From: a virus
Length of the DNA: 64,000 nucleotides
IMG/VR virus record: IMGVR_UViG_3300021197_001481
Coordinates: 22,817 to 86,816 of that record
Reading direction: 5' to 3' (one strand)
Shown: positions 36,340 to 44,987 of the stretch, one piece after another
Layout of the letters: the number at the start of each line of letters is the position of its first letter
Position numbering within the stretch: the first letter of the stretch is position 1
The notes under the pieces: generated by a model
The model's database searches: none
What the model was told of the DNA's origin: nothing
The model's input: the letters and a program-made list of their open reading frames with translations, nothing else
Position numbers and translations under genes: made by a program

Positions 36340-36901
36340 TAATTACAAAGTCCTTAAGTTACGAAGTGGCGATAGTATTGTCGCAGAAATTATTGAGAAC
36401 TCAAAATCTCATATTCGTGTTAGTAGACCAATGGAAATTAAGTATATGCATTTTATTGATGCAATTGGTCGTAAACATGAAACCCTGATCCTTGTAGATT
36501 GGTTAAAATCAACAACAGTAAATACAGTTAAATTAGAAAAAAACTTCACTCTCGGAATATTTACTCCGAGTCCTGATGTTATTGAATCATATAATCAACA
36601 AAAAGAATTAGAGGATCATGGTGGGAAGATTCCATCAAGAAAATCTTTTGGTTTATTTAATAAACAAAACCAAGAAGGATTAGAAAGTTTAATAAACAAA
36701 ATGGAAGAAGAGTTTAAAAACATAGACATGGATCGATTAGAAGAAATGATTCAGGATCAAGTTGATGAGGGTGCAGAGGAGTTAATAGAAGAGATTATGA
36801 ATAATAATCAACAAGAGAGAATGATTGATGAGACATCTGATCCTAACTTCGGTACTAGTTATTGTGACTGGTCACCAAACATAGAAGATTATCTTTCTTA
36901 A
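36332..36901 (+). CDS. Protein with N-terminal Sm-like barrel and acidic helical tail
   Basis: 189 residues. The first 75 residues (VLKLRSGDSIVAEIIENSKSHIRVSRPMEI, read as three strands) resemble the small beta-barrel of Sm-like proteins that recur as unassigned genes in marine phages. The rest is charged helix (FKNIDMDRLEEMIQDQVDEGAEELIEEIM) with a tryptophan-containing C-terminus (YCDWSPNIEDYLS). RNA binding would fit the fold but is inference. It starts within the uvsW end and is followed by the promoter for gene 55. Confidence 0.5.
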   Translation: MSNNYKVLKLRSGDSIVAEIIENSKSHIRVSRPMEIKYMHFIDAIGRKHETLILVDWLKSTTVNTVKLEKNFTLGIFTPSPDVIESYNQQKELEDHGGKIPSRKSFGLFNKQNQEGLESLINKMEEEFKNIDMDRLEEMIQDQVDEGAEELIEEIMNNNQQERMIDETSDPNFGTSYCDWSPNIEDYLS

Positions 36902-36905
36902 TTAC

Positions 36906-36934
36906 TTTACAAACACTAATGTGTATGGTATACT
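36906..36934 (+). promoter_or_regulatory. Sigma70-type promoter before gene 55
   Basis: TTTACA (36906-36911) and TATACT (36929-36934) are exactly 17 bases apart, and TGG before the -10 gives an extended -10. The start point near 36941 leaves a leader of about 17 bases that still holds AAGGTG before the ATG at 36958. A TAAATA at 36940-36945 lies in the leader; as a late element it would start inside the coding approach and is less convincing. Confidence 0.7.
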
Positions 36935-36957
36935 TACAGTAAATAAGGTGTAACCCG

Positions 36958-37512
36958 ATGAGCGATAAAGATAGTCACTATGTTGATAACCAAAAATTCC
37001 TAGAAGCAATGACCGAGTGGAAAGAGCAGATTAAAGTTGCTGAAGAAACCGGTGAAGGTAAACCACCTGTGTCTGAATACATTGGTGAGTGTTTTCTTTT
37101 GATTGCTGAAAGATTATCAATGCGAGCAAATTTTATTAACTACCCATTCCGTGAGGAAATGGTAGGAGATGCAATTGAAAACTGTCTTATGTATGCAAGC
37201 AATTTTGATCCTGCAAAATCAAAGAATCCGTTTTCGTATTTTACTCAAATCATCTATTATGCCTTTCTTCGACGGATCCAAAAAGAGAAAAAGCAAAGTT
37301 ATATTAAATATAGAATTATTGAGTCTGCCGATCATATGGGAGACATTGCTAGAATTCTTGATCCAGAAAAAACTACAGGTAATCCATACGCAGAATTTTT
37401 CAAACTGACAACAAAGGACATAGACAACTTTACTCCTAAAAAGAAGAAGAAGAAGTCCTCTACCAAAAAGAAAAAGACTGATGGAGATGATAAATGCGAA
37501 TCGCTATTTTAA
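36958..37512 (+). CDS. 55: Late-transcription sigma factor gp55
   Basis: 184 residues (T4: 185). The conserved region reads FREEMVGDAIENCLMYASNFDP (about 62-83, in parts) then NPFSYFTQIIYYAFLRRIQKEKKQ, the sigma region 2-like core. The C-terminus has two lysine runs (KKKKKK, KKKK) and ends CESLF; a hydrophobic C-terminal tail binds the sliding clamp in T4 gp55. gp55 directs host polymerase to late promoters. Its end overlaps gene 47 by 19 bases. Confidence 0.93.
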   Translation: MSDKDSHYVDNQKFLEAMTEWKEQIKVAEETGEGKPPVSEYIGECFLLIAERLSMRANFINYPFREEMVGDAIENCLMYASNFDPAKSKNPFSYFTQIIYYAFLRRIQKEKKQSYIKYRIIESADHMGDIARILDPEKTTGNPYAEFFKLTTKDIDNFTPKKKKKKSSTKKKKTDGDDKCESLF

Positions 37513-38543
37513 CTGATACCCACTTTGGTGCGAGAAATGACTCGCAGCAATTCTTAGATTATTTTCTTGGTTTCATTGAGAACCAGTTTCTACCAGAGTG
37601 TGAGAAACAAAACATAGACACCGTGTTGCACTTGGGAGATCTTATGGATCGCCGCAAGTTTGTCAATTTCAATACACTTAATCAAGTTCGTGAGAGGTTC
37701 ATCGAGAAACTCGAAGAACGAAATATTAAGATGTATTGTCTTATCGGTAACCACGACACCTATTATAAAAATACAAACGAGGTCAATTCATTAACAGAAT
37801 TGTTTGGTAAGAGATACGAATGTTTTATTCCTATTGATCAACCCACAGACATCTGCCTCGGCGGAAAAATGTTTGGTATGGTTCCGTGGATAAACAAAGA
37901 GAATAAAGAACAGTGTGACCATTTCTTAAAAAATAGTAAAGCAGATATCGTGTGTGGTCACTTTGAACTATCTGGTTATGAAGTTCTTCGGGGTGTTAAG
38001 TTTGATGGTGGTATGAGTGATAATCTTCTTCGTCGGTTTGACGAAGTGTGGTCTGGTCACTTTCACATGAGGCACAGTAAAAATAATGTTCGATATCTAG
38101 GAACACCCTATCAGATCACATTCTCGGATCTCCACGAACAAAAAGGATTTTATGTCTATGACACAGAGTCTGGAGACTTAGACCACATTGAGAACGATGA
38201 GAGAATGTTCCTACATATTGATTACACAGATGAAACTAATATTGATGACTTGTCTGAATATGAAAACAAGTATTTGAAATTGTTTGTGCGTGAAAGAAAA
38301 AGTCAAAGTAAATTTGATACCTTTGTTGATAACCTTTATGATGCAAAAGTAGGTAGTCTGACTATCATCGAGAATGATGATTCCTCTGTTATAGAAGATA
38401 CAGAAGTAGCAGACATGTCACTGGACACGTTGTCCTTGATTTACAAAGAAGCAGAAGATTTCTATGAAACTATAGAAGGAATTAATGTTTCTAGATTAAA
38501 GAGACTCATAGAAGAAATTTACATGGAGGCATTATCCCAATGA
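37494..38543 (+). CDS. 47: Recombination nuclease subunit gp47 (Mre11/SbcD-like)
   Basis: 349 residues (T4: 339). All phosphoesterase motifs are present: DTHFG (8-12), GDLMDRR (48-54), GNHD (85-88), GHFELSG and GHFHMRH for the last metal ligands. Together with gp46 it resects DNA ends for recombination and helps degrade host DNA. Starts inside gene 55 and ends with an ATGA overlap. Confidence 0.97.
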   Translation: MRIAILTDTHFGARNDSQQFLDYFLGFIENQFLPECEKQNIDTVLHLGDLMDRRKFVNFNTLNQVRERFIEKLEERNIKMYCLIGNHDTYYKNTNEVNSLTELFGKRYECFIPIDQPTDICLGGKMFGMVPWINKENKEQCDHFLKNSKADIVCGHFELSGYEVLRGVKFDGGMSDNLLRRFDEVWSGHFHMRHSKNNVRYLGTPYQITFSDLHEQKGFYVYDTESGDLDHIENDERMFLHIDYTDETNIDDLSEYENKYLKLFVRERKSQSKFDTFVDNLYDAKVGSLTIIENDDSSVIEDTEVADMSLDTLSLIYKEAEDFYETIEGINVSRLKRLIEEIYMEALSQ

Positions 38544-38791
38544 GCGAATCAGAAGGTTTAGGAGACACAGTAGAAAAAATTATCACCACTGTTGGTAATG
38601 TTACCAAGATAGAATGGATCAGGAAAAAGAAGGGGTGTGATGGTTGCCGTAAACGAAAAGAGGCACTTAATAATGCATTCCCATATAAGAAATCAGAAAC
38701 TACGTCAAAATCAGAAGAAGAACCCTGTACCGATTGTGAAAAAAAGAAAAAGAAAAAGGGTGGATGTAGTTCCTGTGGAAAGAATAAATGA
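38540..38791 (+). CDS. Small protein with three CxxC pairs
   Basis: 83 residues with CDGC, CTDC and CSSC pairs and a KKKKKK run. The FPYKK segment after the first pair (KRKEALNNAFPYKK) is shared with a family of short phage proteins that carry one Cys pair. Zinc or iron-sulfur binding is likely from the spacing. It overlaps gene 47 by four bases and gene 46 by four, so it is made together with the Mre11/Rad50-like pair; a link to that complex is inference. Confidence 0.6.
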   Translation: MSESEGLGDTVEKIITTVGNVTKIEWIRKKKGCDGCRKRKEALNNAFPYKKSETTSKSEEEPCTDCEKKKKKKGGCSSCGKNK

Positions 38792-40512
38792 TTAGATTTC
38801 ATAATGTGCAGTTCAAAAATTTTGGTTCGTTCGGAAACACTCCTACCGAAATTAATTTAAATAGACACAGATCAACTCTAGTGTCTGGTATGAATGGTCA
38901 CGGAAAGTCTTTCGCTCTCCTTGATTCTATTACGTTTGCCCTGTTCGGGAAACCATTCCGTAAGATTAATATTCCTCAACTGGTAAACTCTATTAATGAA
39001 AAAGACTGTTGTGTTGAAGTTACATTTTCTGTTGGGGAAGATGAGTATCAAGTTATTCGACAACTTAAACCAAAGAAGTTTGAGATTATTAAGAACGGAA
39101 ACTTGATTGATCAAAACGCAAAGGCAAAAGATTATCAACGAATGCTTGAGGAGAATATTCTCAAGATGAACTACAAGTCTTTTACTCAGGTGGTTATTCT
39201 CGGCAGTTCGTCGTTCGTTCCGTTTATGCAATTGACTGCTGCCGACCGACGAGAAGTTATCGAGGATGTTTTGGACATCCAAGTTTTCTCCGACATGAAT
39301 ACTGTATTAAAGACCAGAGTCTCTCTTAAGAAAGAGGAGATTAAGGATCTAGACAATAAAGCAGAACTCTTAAAGTCTAAGATCGAGATTGTTGAAAATC
39401 ATATTGCTTCTGTTAAAGAAGCAGATGACTCTAAAATTTCTCTTTTAGAAGAAGAACTAGAAGTAACCGATGCACTGGTAGATTCAAATGAATCAGTGGT
39501 CAGTGGTCTTCTGGATGAACAAAAAGAATTGATTGACAAGACAGGTGATATTGATTCTGTTAAGTCGTCGTTGTCTAAGTTTGAGAATATGAAAACTATT
39601 ATTAAGAAGACACATGACAATAACATCAAGAAGATAACTGATATGCAAGACATGGAACAGTGTCCGACCTGTACACAGGGTGTTCCTGATTCTGTTAAAT
39701 CTAAACTTATTGGAAAGTTTGAGGCAAAGCGTGATGAATTTGTTGCTGGTCTAGAAGACATCACTGAAAAAATTAAAAACAAGAACGAAATGTTGGATGA
39801 CTTAAAAAATCTTTCGACCCGAGCGAAGGAAGTTCATGAGCAAATTGTTCAACGACGAAGCGACATTGACTCAAGCAAAAAGTATTCAAAGAAACTTACA
39901 AAAGAAATACAGGATATCCAAAGTAAGTCTGCACAATCGGACAACACCGAAAATGCCACGGTATTGAAGAAGTATAAAAAGGATATGGACAGCGTTGGTG
40001 AGGAAAAGAACAAATTTAAAGAGGATGCTTTGCTCCTTGGTTGTCTTGGTAATCTACTGAAGGATACTGGAATCAAGTCTAAGATCATCCGTCACTACCT
40101 CCCAATCATGAACAAACTTATTAATAAGTTTCTAACTGACATGGGATTTTTCGCCCAGTTCTCTCTTGATGAAAACTTTAATGAAACAATCAAGAGTAGA
40201 CACCGAGATCAATTTAGTTACATGTCTTTCTCTGAAGGAGAAAAGATGAGAATCGATCTTGCTCTACTCCTAGCATGGAGAGAGATCGCTCGACTTAAGA
40301 ATAGTGCAAATACTAATCTATTAATTCTAGACGAAGTGTTTGATTCTTCCTTGGACTCAGTGGGGACAGAGGAGTTCATGAAGTTGATGAGCGTTCTCAG
40401 TGCGAATACGCATGTGTTTGTGATCAGTCATAAGTCTGATCAACTCGTAGATAAATTTGATAATCAGATTACCTTCGTGAAGACTGGTAACTTTAGTAAA
40501 CTAACTGGATAA
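38788..40512 (+). CDS. 46: Recombination nuclease ATPase subunit gp46 (Rad50/SbcC-like)
   Basis: 574 residues (T4: 560). Walker A GMNGHGKS at 34-41, long coiled coil with the zinc hook CPTC at 292-295, ABC signature SFSEGEKMRIDL at about 479-490, and Walker B LLILDEVFDSSLD at about 511-523. It drives gp47 in end resection. The one-base overlap with the methylase gene continues the operon. Confidence 0.97.
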   Translation: MIRFHNVQFKNFGSFGNTPTEINLNRHRSTLVSGMNGHGKSFALLDSITFALFGKPFRKINIPQLVNSINEKDCCVEVTFSVGEDEYQVIRQLKPKKFEIIKNGNLIDQNAKAKDYQRMLEENILKMNYKSFTQVVILGSSSFVPFMQLTAADRREVIEDVLDIQVFSDMNTVLKTRVSLKKEEIKDLDNKAELLKSKIEIVENHIASVKEADDSKISLLEEELEVTDALVDSNESVVSGLLDEQKELIDKTGDIDSVKSSLSKFENMKTIIKKTHDNNIKKITDMQDMEQCPTCTQGVPDSVKSKLIGKFEAKRDEFVAGLEDITEKIKNKNEMLDDLKNLSTRAKEVHEQIVQRRSDIDSSKKYSKKLTKEIQDIQSKSAQSDNTENATVLKKYKKDMDSVGEEKNKFKEDALLLGCLGNLLKDTGIKSKIIRHYLPIMNKLINKFLTDMGFFAQFSLDENFNETIKSRHRDQFSYMSFSEGEKMRIDLALLLAWREIARLKNSANTNLLILDEVFDSSLDSVGTEEFMKLMSVLSANTHVFVISHKSDQLVDKFDNQITFVKTGNFSKLTG

Positions 40513-41312
40513 TGCAAGAAGGTCAAAGATCAAAATCGTTGCTCCGCTACCCCGGCGGAAAGTCATACGCCATTAGTGCGTTGATGCCATACTTCCCGAC
40601 AGACATCACCGAAATGGTTTCTCCGTTCTTCGGGGGAGGTTCTCTTGAATGGGAGTGTGCATCCAGAGGTATCACCGTTCATGGTTATGATATCTTTGAA
40701 CCACTAGTTAACTTCTGGCAACACGTTCTTAATCACAAAGAAAAACTATATGCTCGTATATTAGAGTTTCCTATTCCTCTTCCCAAGGAGGAATTTTATC
40801 GTATCCAAAAAGAATATGATAATCTAGAGAACCGATTAGAGAAGGCAGCACATTTTTATCTTTTAAACAGAACTAGTTTTTCTGGAACAACTTTCTCTGG
40901 AGGAATGTCTCCTTCACAGAAGAACTGGAATCCTAGATGTATAGAAAAGTTAAAGAAATTTTCACTAGGTGGACTTTTTGGATCATCTGGTGACGTGACA
41001 GTCGGTTGCGAAGACTTTAGTGTTTCTATGGAAAAGCATAAAGATATCTTTGCCTACATGGATCCCCCGTATCTTTTAGATAATTCTACTTTATATGGTG
41101 ACCGAGGAAGCACTCATAAAGATTTTGATCATATGCAATTCTATAATAGTGTAAAAGATATGAATGCCAAGTGGGCGGTATCATATAACGACCACCCAGA
41201 ACTACTGGAACTCTACAAAGACTACAATATACACACCCCAACATGGAGATATTCTATGAAATCAAAAGGCGGGTGTAAGGAATCATATGAAATATTGATT
41301 ACCAATTACTGA
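40512..41312 (+). CDS. dam: DNA adenine-N6 methyltransferase (Dam-like, D12 class)
   Basis: 266 residues (T4 Dam: 259). SAM motif PFFGGGSLEWE at 38-48, an N-terminal LLRYPGGKSYA typical of D12 enzymes, and the catalytic DPPY at about 184-187. D12 enzymes of T4-like phages usually methylate GATC; GATC sites are common along this window. Protection against host restriction is the usual role. It overlaps gene 46 by one base and is the last gene before a promoter. Confidence 0.92.
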   Translation: MQEGQRSKSLLRYPGGKSYAISALMPYFPTDITEMVSPFFGGGSLEWECASRGITVHGYDIFEPLVNFWQHVLNHKEKLYARILEFPIPLPKEEFYRIQKEYDNLENRLEKAAHFYLLNRTSFSGTTFSGGMSPSQKNWNPRCIEKLKKFSLGGLFGSSGDVTVGCEDFSVSMEKHKDIFAYMDPPYLLDNSTLYGDRGSTHKDFDHMQFYNSVKDMNAKWAVSYNDHPELLELYKDYNIHTPTWRYSMKSKGGCKESYEILITNY

Positions 41313-41325
41313 TTGAATTAAGGAC

Positions 41326-41354
41326 TTGACAAGAGTCCTCCTTTGAGGTATACT
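41326..41354 (+). promoter_or_regulatory. Consensus sigma70 promoter with near-zero leader
   Basis: TTGACA (41326-41331) and TATACT (41349-41354) are 17 bases apart. The ATG at 41361 is only six bases after the -10, so the transcript would start at about the ATG. A 6-bp inverted repeat (AGGACT 41321-41326, AGTCCT 41334-41339) flanks the -35 and could be an operator or weak hairpin. Confidence 0.75.
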
Positions 41355-41360
41355 ACACCT

Positions 41361-41828
41361 ATGAACATCTTCGTACTTGATAAAAATCCAATTAGAGCAG
41401 CAAAGATGGCGTGTGATAAACATGTCGTAAAAATGATTTTAGAGTCAGCACAGATGCTGTGTTCGGTTCAACCAGAAGGAACCGCTCCCTACAAAAGATC
41501 TTTTTATAACCACCCGTGTACAAAGTGGGTTCGTGAATCTGATGCAAATTATGATTGGTTAATTGAGCATGGACTTGCTTTGTGTCGAGAATATACTTGT
41601 CGATATTTTAAGCACCATAAAAGTGAAAAGGTAATCGAATGGTGTGATGAAAACAGACCTCAACTTCCTTATATTGGACTCACACCACATCCAACGTGTA
41701 TGCCAGATAAGTACAAGGTAGATTGTGCGATTGAGTCGTACAGAAATTATTACAATGGTGAGAAAGCATATTTTGCTAAGTGGAAGAATGTTGATACACC
41801 CACTTGGTTTACAGGAGTATTTCAATGA
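41361..41828 (+). CDS. Conserved marine-phage protein of unknown function
   Basis: 155 residues from ATG 41361; a TTG at 41343 would add six residues but overlaps the -10 element. The family is recognisable: MNIFVLDKNPIRAAKMACDKH at the start, KMILESAQMLC, a Tyr/Asn-His-Pro-Cys-Lys-Trp stretch (NHPCTKWVRES) and a C-terminal FAKWKNVDTPTWF. It is widespread in marine T4-like phages, sometimes annotated as pyrimidine-dimer glycosylase, but I see no DenV catalytic N-terminus. Function unknown. It has its own strong promoter. Confidence 0.65.
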   Translation: MNIFVLDKNPIRAAKMACDKHVVKMILESAQMLCSVQPEGTAPYKRSFYNHPCTKWVRESDANYDWLIEHGLALCREYTCRYFKHHKSEKVIEWCDENRPQLPYIGLTPHPTCMPDKYKVDCAIESYRNYYNGEKAYFAKWKNVDTPTWFTGVFQ

Positions 41829-42811
41829 AACATGAAACAGTGTTAGTCACAGGTGGTGCAGGGTATATCGGATCACATGCAGTCCATGCCCTACTGGCAT
41901 CGGGCAGAAAAGTTGTTGTTATTGATAAAGATACTAAGGCATGTGAGAATCTAAGAAAAACATTCTCTAGACGAAAGAATAAACCACAAATACACAACTG
42001 TGACATTGATAACGATGTGTGGGTTAATGGTATTCTTGAAAACGAAAAACCATCGGCAGTGATGCACTTCGCCGCAGATATATGTGTTCCTGAATCTGTT
42101 CAGAATCCTTTGAAGTATTATAATAATAATACTGCTAAGACTATTAGTTTTGTAGAAAAACTTATTAGGAATGGAGTTCATCGATTTATTTTCTCTAGCA
42201 CCGCAGCGGTGTATGGGATGCCTCAGAACGCAGACAATATTGTAGAAAAAACCGTGTGTCAACCAATTAATCCGTATGGACAATCCAAACTAATGGTTGA
42301 GCATATTCTGAAGAAAGTTTCAGATTCTATTCCAGCATTTGAATACACTTCTTTTAGATATTTTAATGTCGCAGGATCTCATATTGATGGAAAAGTCACT
42401 GATGTTCGGTGGACGGAAAAACTCAACGTAGTTCCTACCTTTATCTCCCGGATTCTTAGTGGGAGTCAAATTTATGTTTATGGTACAGATTATAATACTC
42501 CAGATGGGACTGCTATTCGAGATTATATTCATCCAGAAGATATTATTTCCGCACACATGATTGCACTTGACGCGGAAGTTACCGGTGTGTATAATCTCGG
42601 ATCTGGTCAGGGATTTTCTGTGTGGAATATGATTGAAAATTTTGTTTCCGTTACAGGAGAAGAGTTAGATGTAATACATAAACCACGGAGAACAGGAGAC
42701 CCCGAAGTCCTAATTGCAAACTCTGACAAGTTTAGAAATATTACAGGTTGGGAACCAAAATATACCCTAAAGGAAATGGTTGCCACTGCATGGAAGGCGT
42801 ATGGTAGATGA
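41825..42811 (+). CDS. galE: UDP-glucose 4-epimerase-like (GalE) short-chain dehydrogenase
   Basis: 328 residues from ATG 41825 with SD AGGAG seven bases upstream; a longer TTG reading at 41804 is not supported. NAD-binding GGAGYIG (10-16), catalytic SSTAAVYG (124-131) and NPYGQSK with Tyr151 and Lys155. The C-terminal half contains RYFNVAG and GTAIRDYIH, typical of GalE. It would interconvert UDP-glucose and UDP-galactose (or the HexNAc forms) and could supply the GT6 or other transferases 5-18 kb downstream. ATGA overlaps on both sides. Confidence 0.9.
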   Translation: MKHETVLVTGGAGYIGSHAVHALLASGRKVVVIDKDTKACENLRKTFSRRKNKPQIHNCDIDNDVWVNGILENEKPSAVMHFAADICVPESVQNPLKYYNNNTAKTISFVEKLIRNGVHRFIFSSTAAVYGMPQNADNIVEKTVCQPINPYGQSKLMVEHILKKVSDSIPAFEYTSFRYFNVAGSHIDGKVTDVRWTEKLNVVPTFISRILSGSQIYVYGTDYNTPDGTAIRDYIHPEDIISAHMIALDAEVTGVYNLGSGQGFSVWNMIENFVSVTGEELDVIHKPRRTGDPEVLIANSDKFRNITGWEPKYTLKEMVATAWKAYGR

Positions 42812-43911
42812 AAATGAAACGTGATTATATTAAAAAGGCGTATGGTTCAGAACCAGAATGGGATAAAGATATTCCACTAGAAGAGGTTGATGCAGGAGAT
42901 GTTCTATCTTCAATCAACTGGTATGTCACTACATCAGATAAGAGAAACTATAAAAAGTGGACTCTTGAGTGGATGAAGGACAAGAGAAGTTCTTGGACAG
43001 ATGAAGATATTGATTTTGCAAAAAGATCTTCTCTAAAAGAATTTAGATCATACGGTCACTACTGTAGGATGCTTTCCCGTGGATTTCCGCATATCAACCA
43101 ACTCACGGATGTGGTTGAAACTTATATTACTAAACTGATTGGTCTTGGTAAGTCTAAGAAGGCATCTCGTTCTGAAAAGGTTGTAATCTCTCCACAAGAG
43201 AGAATGAAAAATCAAGTCACTGAACTTGCAGGAGAGATGATGGGTCTATGTGATTCGGTCAATGAATCTCTCATGAACAAGACGGATGACCACAAGAAAA
43301 TTAACATCTACAAGTGGTTAAGTCAAAATAATGTTGGTTATCGCCAAGCAGAAATGCTTTCTTTGGTGTTCGCTCCTGCACTAGCAGAACTGGATGAACT
43401 TCTGAAAGGCAAAGACGAGCAACTGATGGAGGGTTATTCTTACCTTGGAAAAAGACAACAGAAACAACTTTATAAGTTCATGGATGGTCTTGTTTCTGAC
43501 TGTATGAGATATCATGCAGATAACAAGACAACCCGGAAGAAGAGAAAAATCGATCCAACGAAGGTTGTTTCTAAAGTACAATATGAAAAGTCGTCAAAAG
43601 AGTTTGGAATCAAAAGTATCGATCCTGTCGATATATTAGATTCTTCAAAAGTCGCAGTTTATAGTACCAAGTACAACACTTTGAGTGTATACTATGCATG
43701 TGTAGGACAGACCCTCTCAATCAAGGGAACTACCATTCAAAACTTTGATTCAGAAAAGTCTGTATCTCGAACGATTAAGAAACCAAAGGATCTTATTAAA
43801 ACAATTAAGAACCAGAGTACACTTGATAAGGTTTGGAACTCTCAGCATAGTATGATCAAGAGTCCAAACGGAAGACTAAACGCAAACACAGTAATTTTGA
43901 AAGTTTTTTAA
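42808..43911 (+). CDS. Conserved T4-like marine phage protein of unknown function
   Basis: 367 residues. The C-terminal 110 residues are strongly conserved in marine T4-like phages: RKKRKIDPTKVVSKVQYEK, SIDPVDILDSSKVAVY, LSIKGTTIQNFD, KSVSRTIKKPKD and an end NTVILKVF. The N-terminal part is basic and helical. It regularly lies near rnh and the recombination genes, so a DNA transaction role is likely, but none is known to me. Start overlaps galE by four bases; gene rnh follows directly. Confidence 0.6.
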   Translation: MKMKRDYIKKAYGSEPEWDKDIPLEEVDAGDVLSSINWYVTTSDKRNYKKWTLEWMKDKRSSWTDEDIDFAKRSSLKEFRSYGHYCRMLSRGFPHINQLTDVVETYITKLIGLGKSKKASRSEKVVISPQERMKNQVTELAGEMMGLCDSVNESLMNKTDDHKKINIYKWLSQNNVGYRQAEMLSLVFAPALAELDELLKGKDEQLMEGYSYLGKRQQKQLYKFMDGLVSDCMRYHADNKTTRKKRKIDPTKVVSKVQYEKSSKEFGIKSIDPVDILDSSKVAVYSTKYNTLSVYYACVGQTLSIKGTTIQNFDSEKSVSRTIKKPKDLIKTIKNQSTLDKVWNSQHSMIKSPNGRLNANTVILKVF

Positions 43912-44790
43912 ATGATTCTCCTCGATACGAACCAGTTGTTTCTCGCCTCCTATTTTGTACACCGAAAACTCCACGAAGAACTAGATGAACATATGCTCAG
44001 GCATTTGTTTATGAACACTATTCGTATGTACCGAAAACAATTCAAAGATGAGTACGGAGAAGTAGTTCTCTGTCTTGAGTCTTCTGATTGTTGGAGGAAA
44101 GAAGTTTTTCCAAACTACAAAGCAAATAGAAAGAAGAAAGTCAAGGATGATTCTCATGACTGGAATCAAGTCTTCGGGTTGTTTGAACAATATCTTTCTG
44201 AGATCAGTGAAGTGTTTCCTTACATGCAACTTCGCGTACCACACACAGAAGCAGATGATATTATTGCCGTAGTGTGTCAGCAGTTCCATTGTGATGAAAA
44301 GATTATGATCTTGTCTAATGATAAGGACTTTATGCAACTGCAAAGATATCCTTCAATTAAACAATATAGTCCTATCAAGAAGGAATTGCTTGAGTGTAGG
44401 AATCCTAAAGATTTTCTACTAGAACATATTCTAAAGGGAGATACCTCGGATGGTATTCCTAATATTCTATCTGATGGAGATACGTTTATTGTCGATGGCA
44501 AAAGACAGAAACCAGTTGGAAAGAAGCGAATGATGCAAATGATTTCTGATGGTAAACTCTCACAAATGGAAAATTGGAAACGTAACCAAACACTGGTTGA
44601 CTTTACTTGTATTCCTGATACAATACGAGATGAAATCATTAGGACATATAAGAATGAAAAAAGTATTCGAGAAAATCAAAGACAAGAAATCAAGATCCGT
44701 CCGGGACAGGGACTGTTTAGTAATGCATCAAATTTCCTCTTGGAGAAGAAGTTGAATAATTTACTAGATCTGGCAGGCGATTTTGTATGA
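43912..44790 (+). CDS. rnh: RNase H / 5'-3' exonuclease (T4 Rnh, FEN-1-like)
   Basis: 292 residues (T4: 305). PIN-like/FEN acidic residues are in place: LLDTN (D5), CLESSDCWRKEVFPNYKANRK (read in parts; the basic arch), the TEADD cluster at about 110-114 and SNDKDFMQL at about 130-138, then GDTSDGIPNI. It removes lagging-strand RNA primers. The ATG follows the preceding TAA directly. Confidence 0.92.
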   Translation: MILLDTNQLFLASYFVHRKLHEELDEHMLRHLFMNTIRMYRKQFKDEYGEVVLCLESSDCWRKEVFPNYKANRKKKVKDDSHDWNQVFGLFEQYLSEISEVFPYMQLRVPHTEADDIIAVVCQQFHCDEKIMILSNDKDFMQLQRYPSIKQYSPIKKELLECRNPKDFLLEHILKGDTSDGIPNILSDGDTFIVDGKRQKPVGKKRMMQMISDGKLSQMENWKRNQTLVDFTCIPDTIRDEIIRTYKNEKSIRENQRQEIKIRPGQGLFSNASNFLLEKKLNNLLDLAGDFV

Positions 44791-44987
44791 AAAAGAAGAA
44801 GAAGGATCGTCCCCGTGAAGGTGAAGGTCGTTTCGATGACCACGACTATCATGGATATTACAAGTCCGCAAGAAAAAGTGAAAAGCGGAATCGAAGGCAT
44901 AACGCAAAGAACAATGTCCGAGACATTGCCAAAGGGGGAATGACCCCCGAGGAATATGAGGATTACTACAATCATGACAACAACTGA
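44787..44987 (+). CDS. Small very basic protein
   Basis: 66 residues, about one third Lys, Arg or His, beginning MKKKKKDRPREGEGRFDDHD and with the motif YYKSARKSEKRNRRHNAKN. A short EEYEDYYNH end follows. It lies between rnh and gene 45, where T4 carries dsbA and 33, but resembles neither. Nucleic acid binding is likely from charge. It overlaps rnh by four bases and the clamp gene by 14. Confidence 0.5.
   Translation: MKKKKKDRPREGEGRFDDHDYHGYYKSARKSEKRNRRHNAKNNVRDIAKGGMTPEEYEDYYNHDNN

Noticed and set aside
41361-41828. Assignment as pyrimidine-dimer DNA glycosylase (DenV)
   Set aside because: The catalytic N-terminal Thr and the helical DenV sequence are absent; the family is known only as conserved phage protein.
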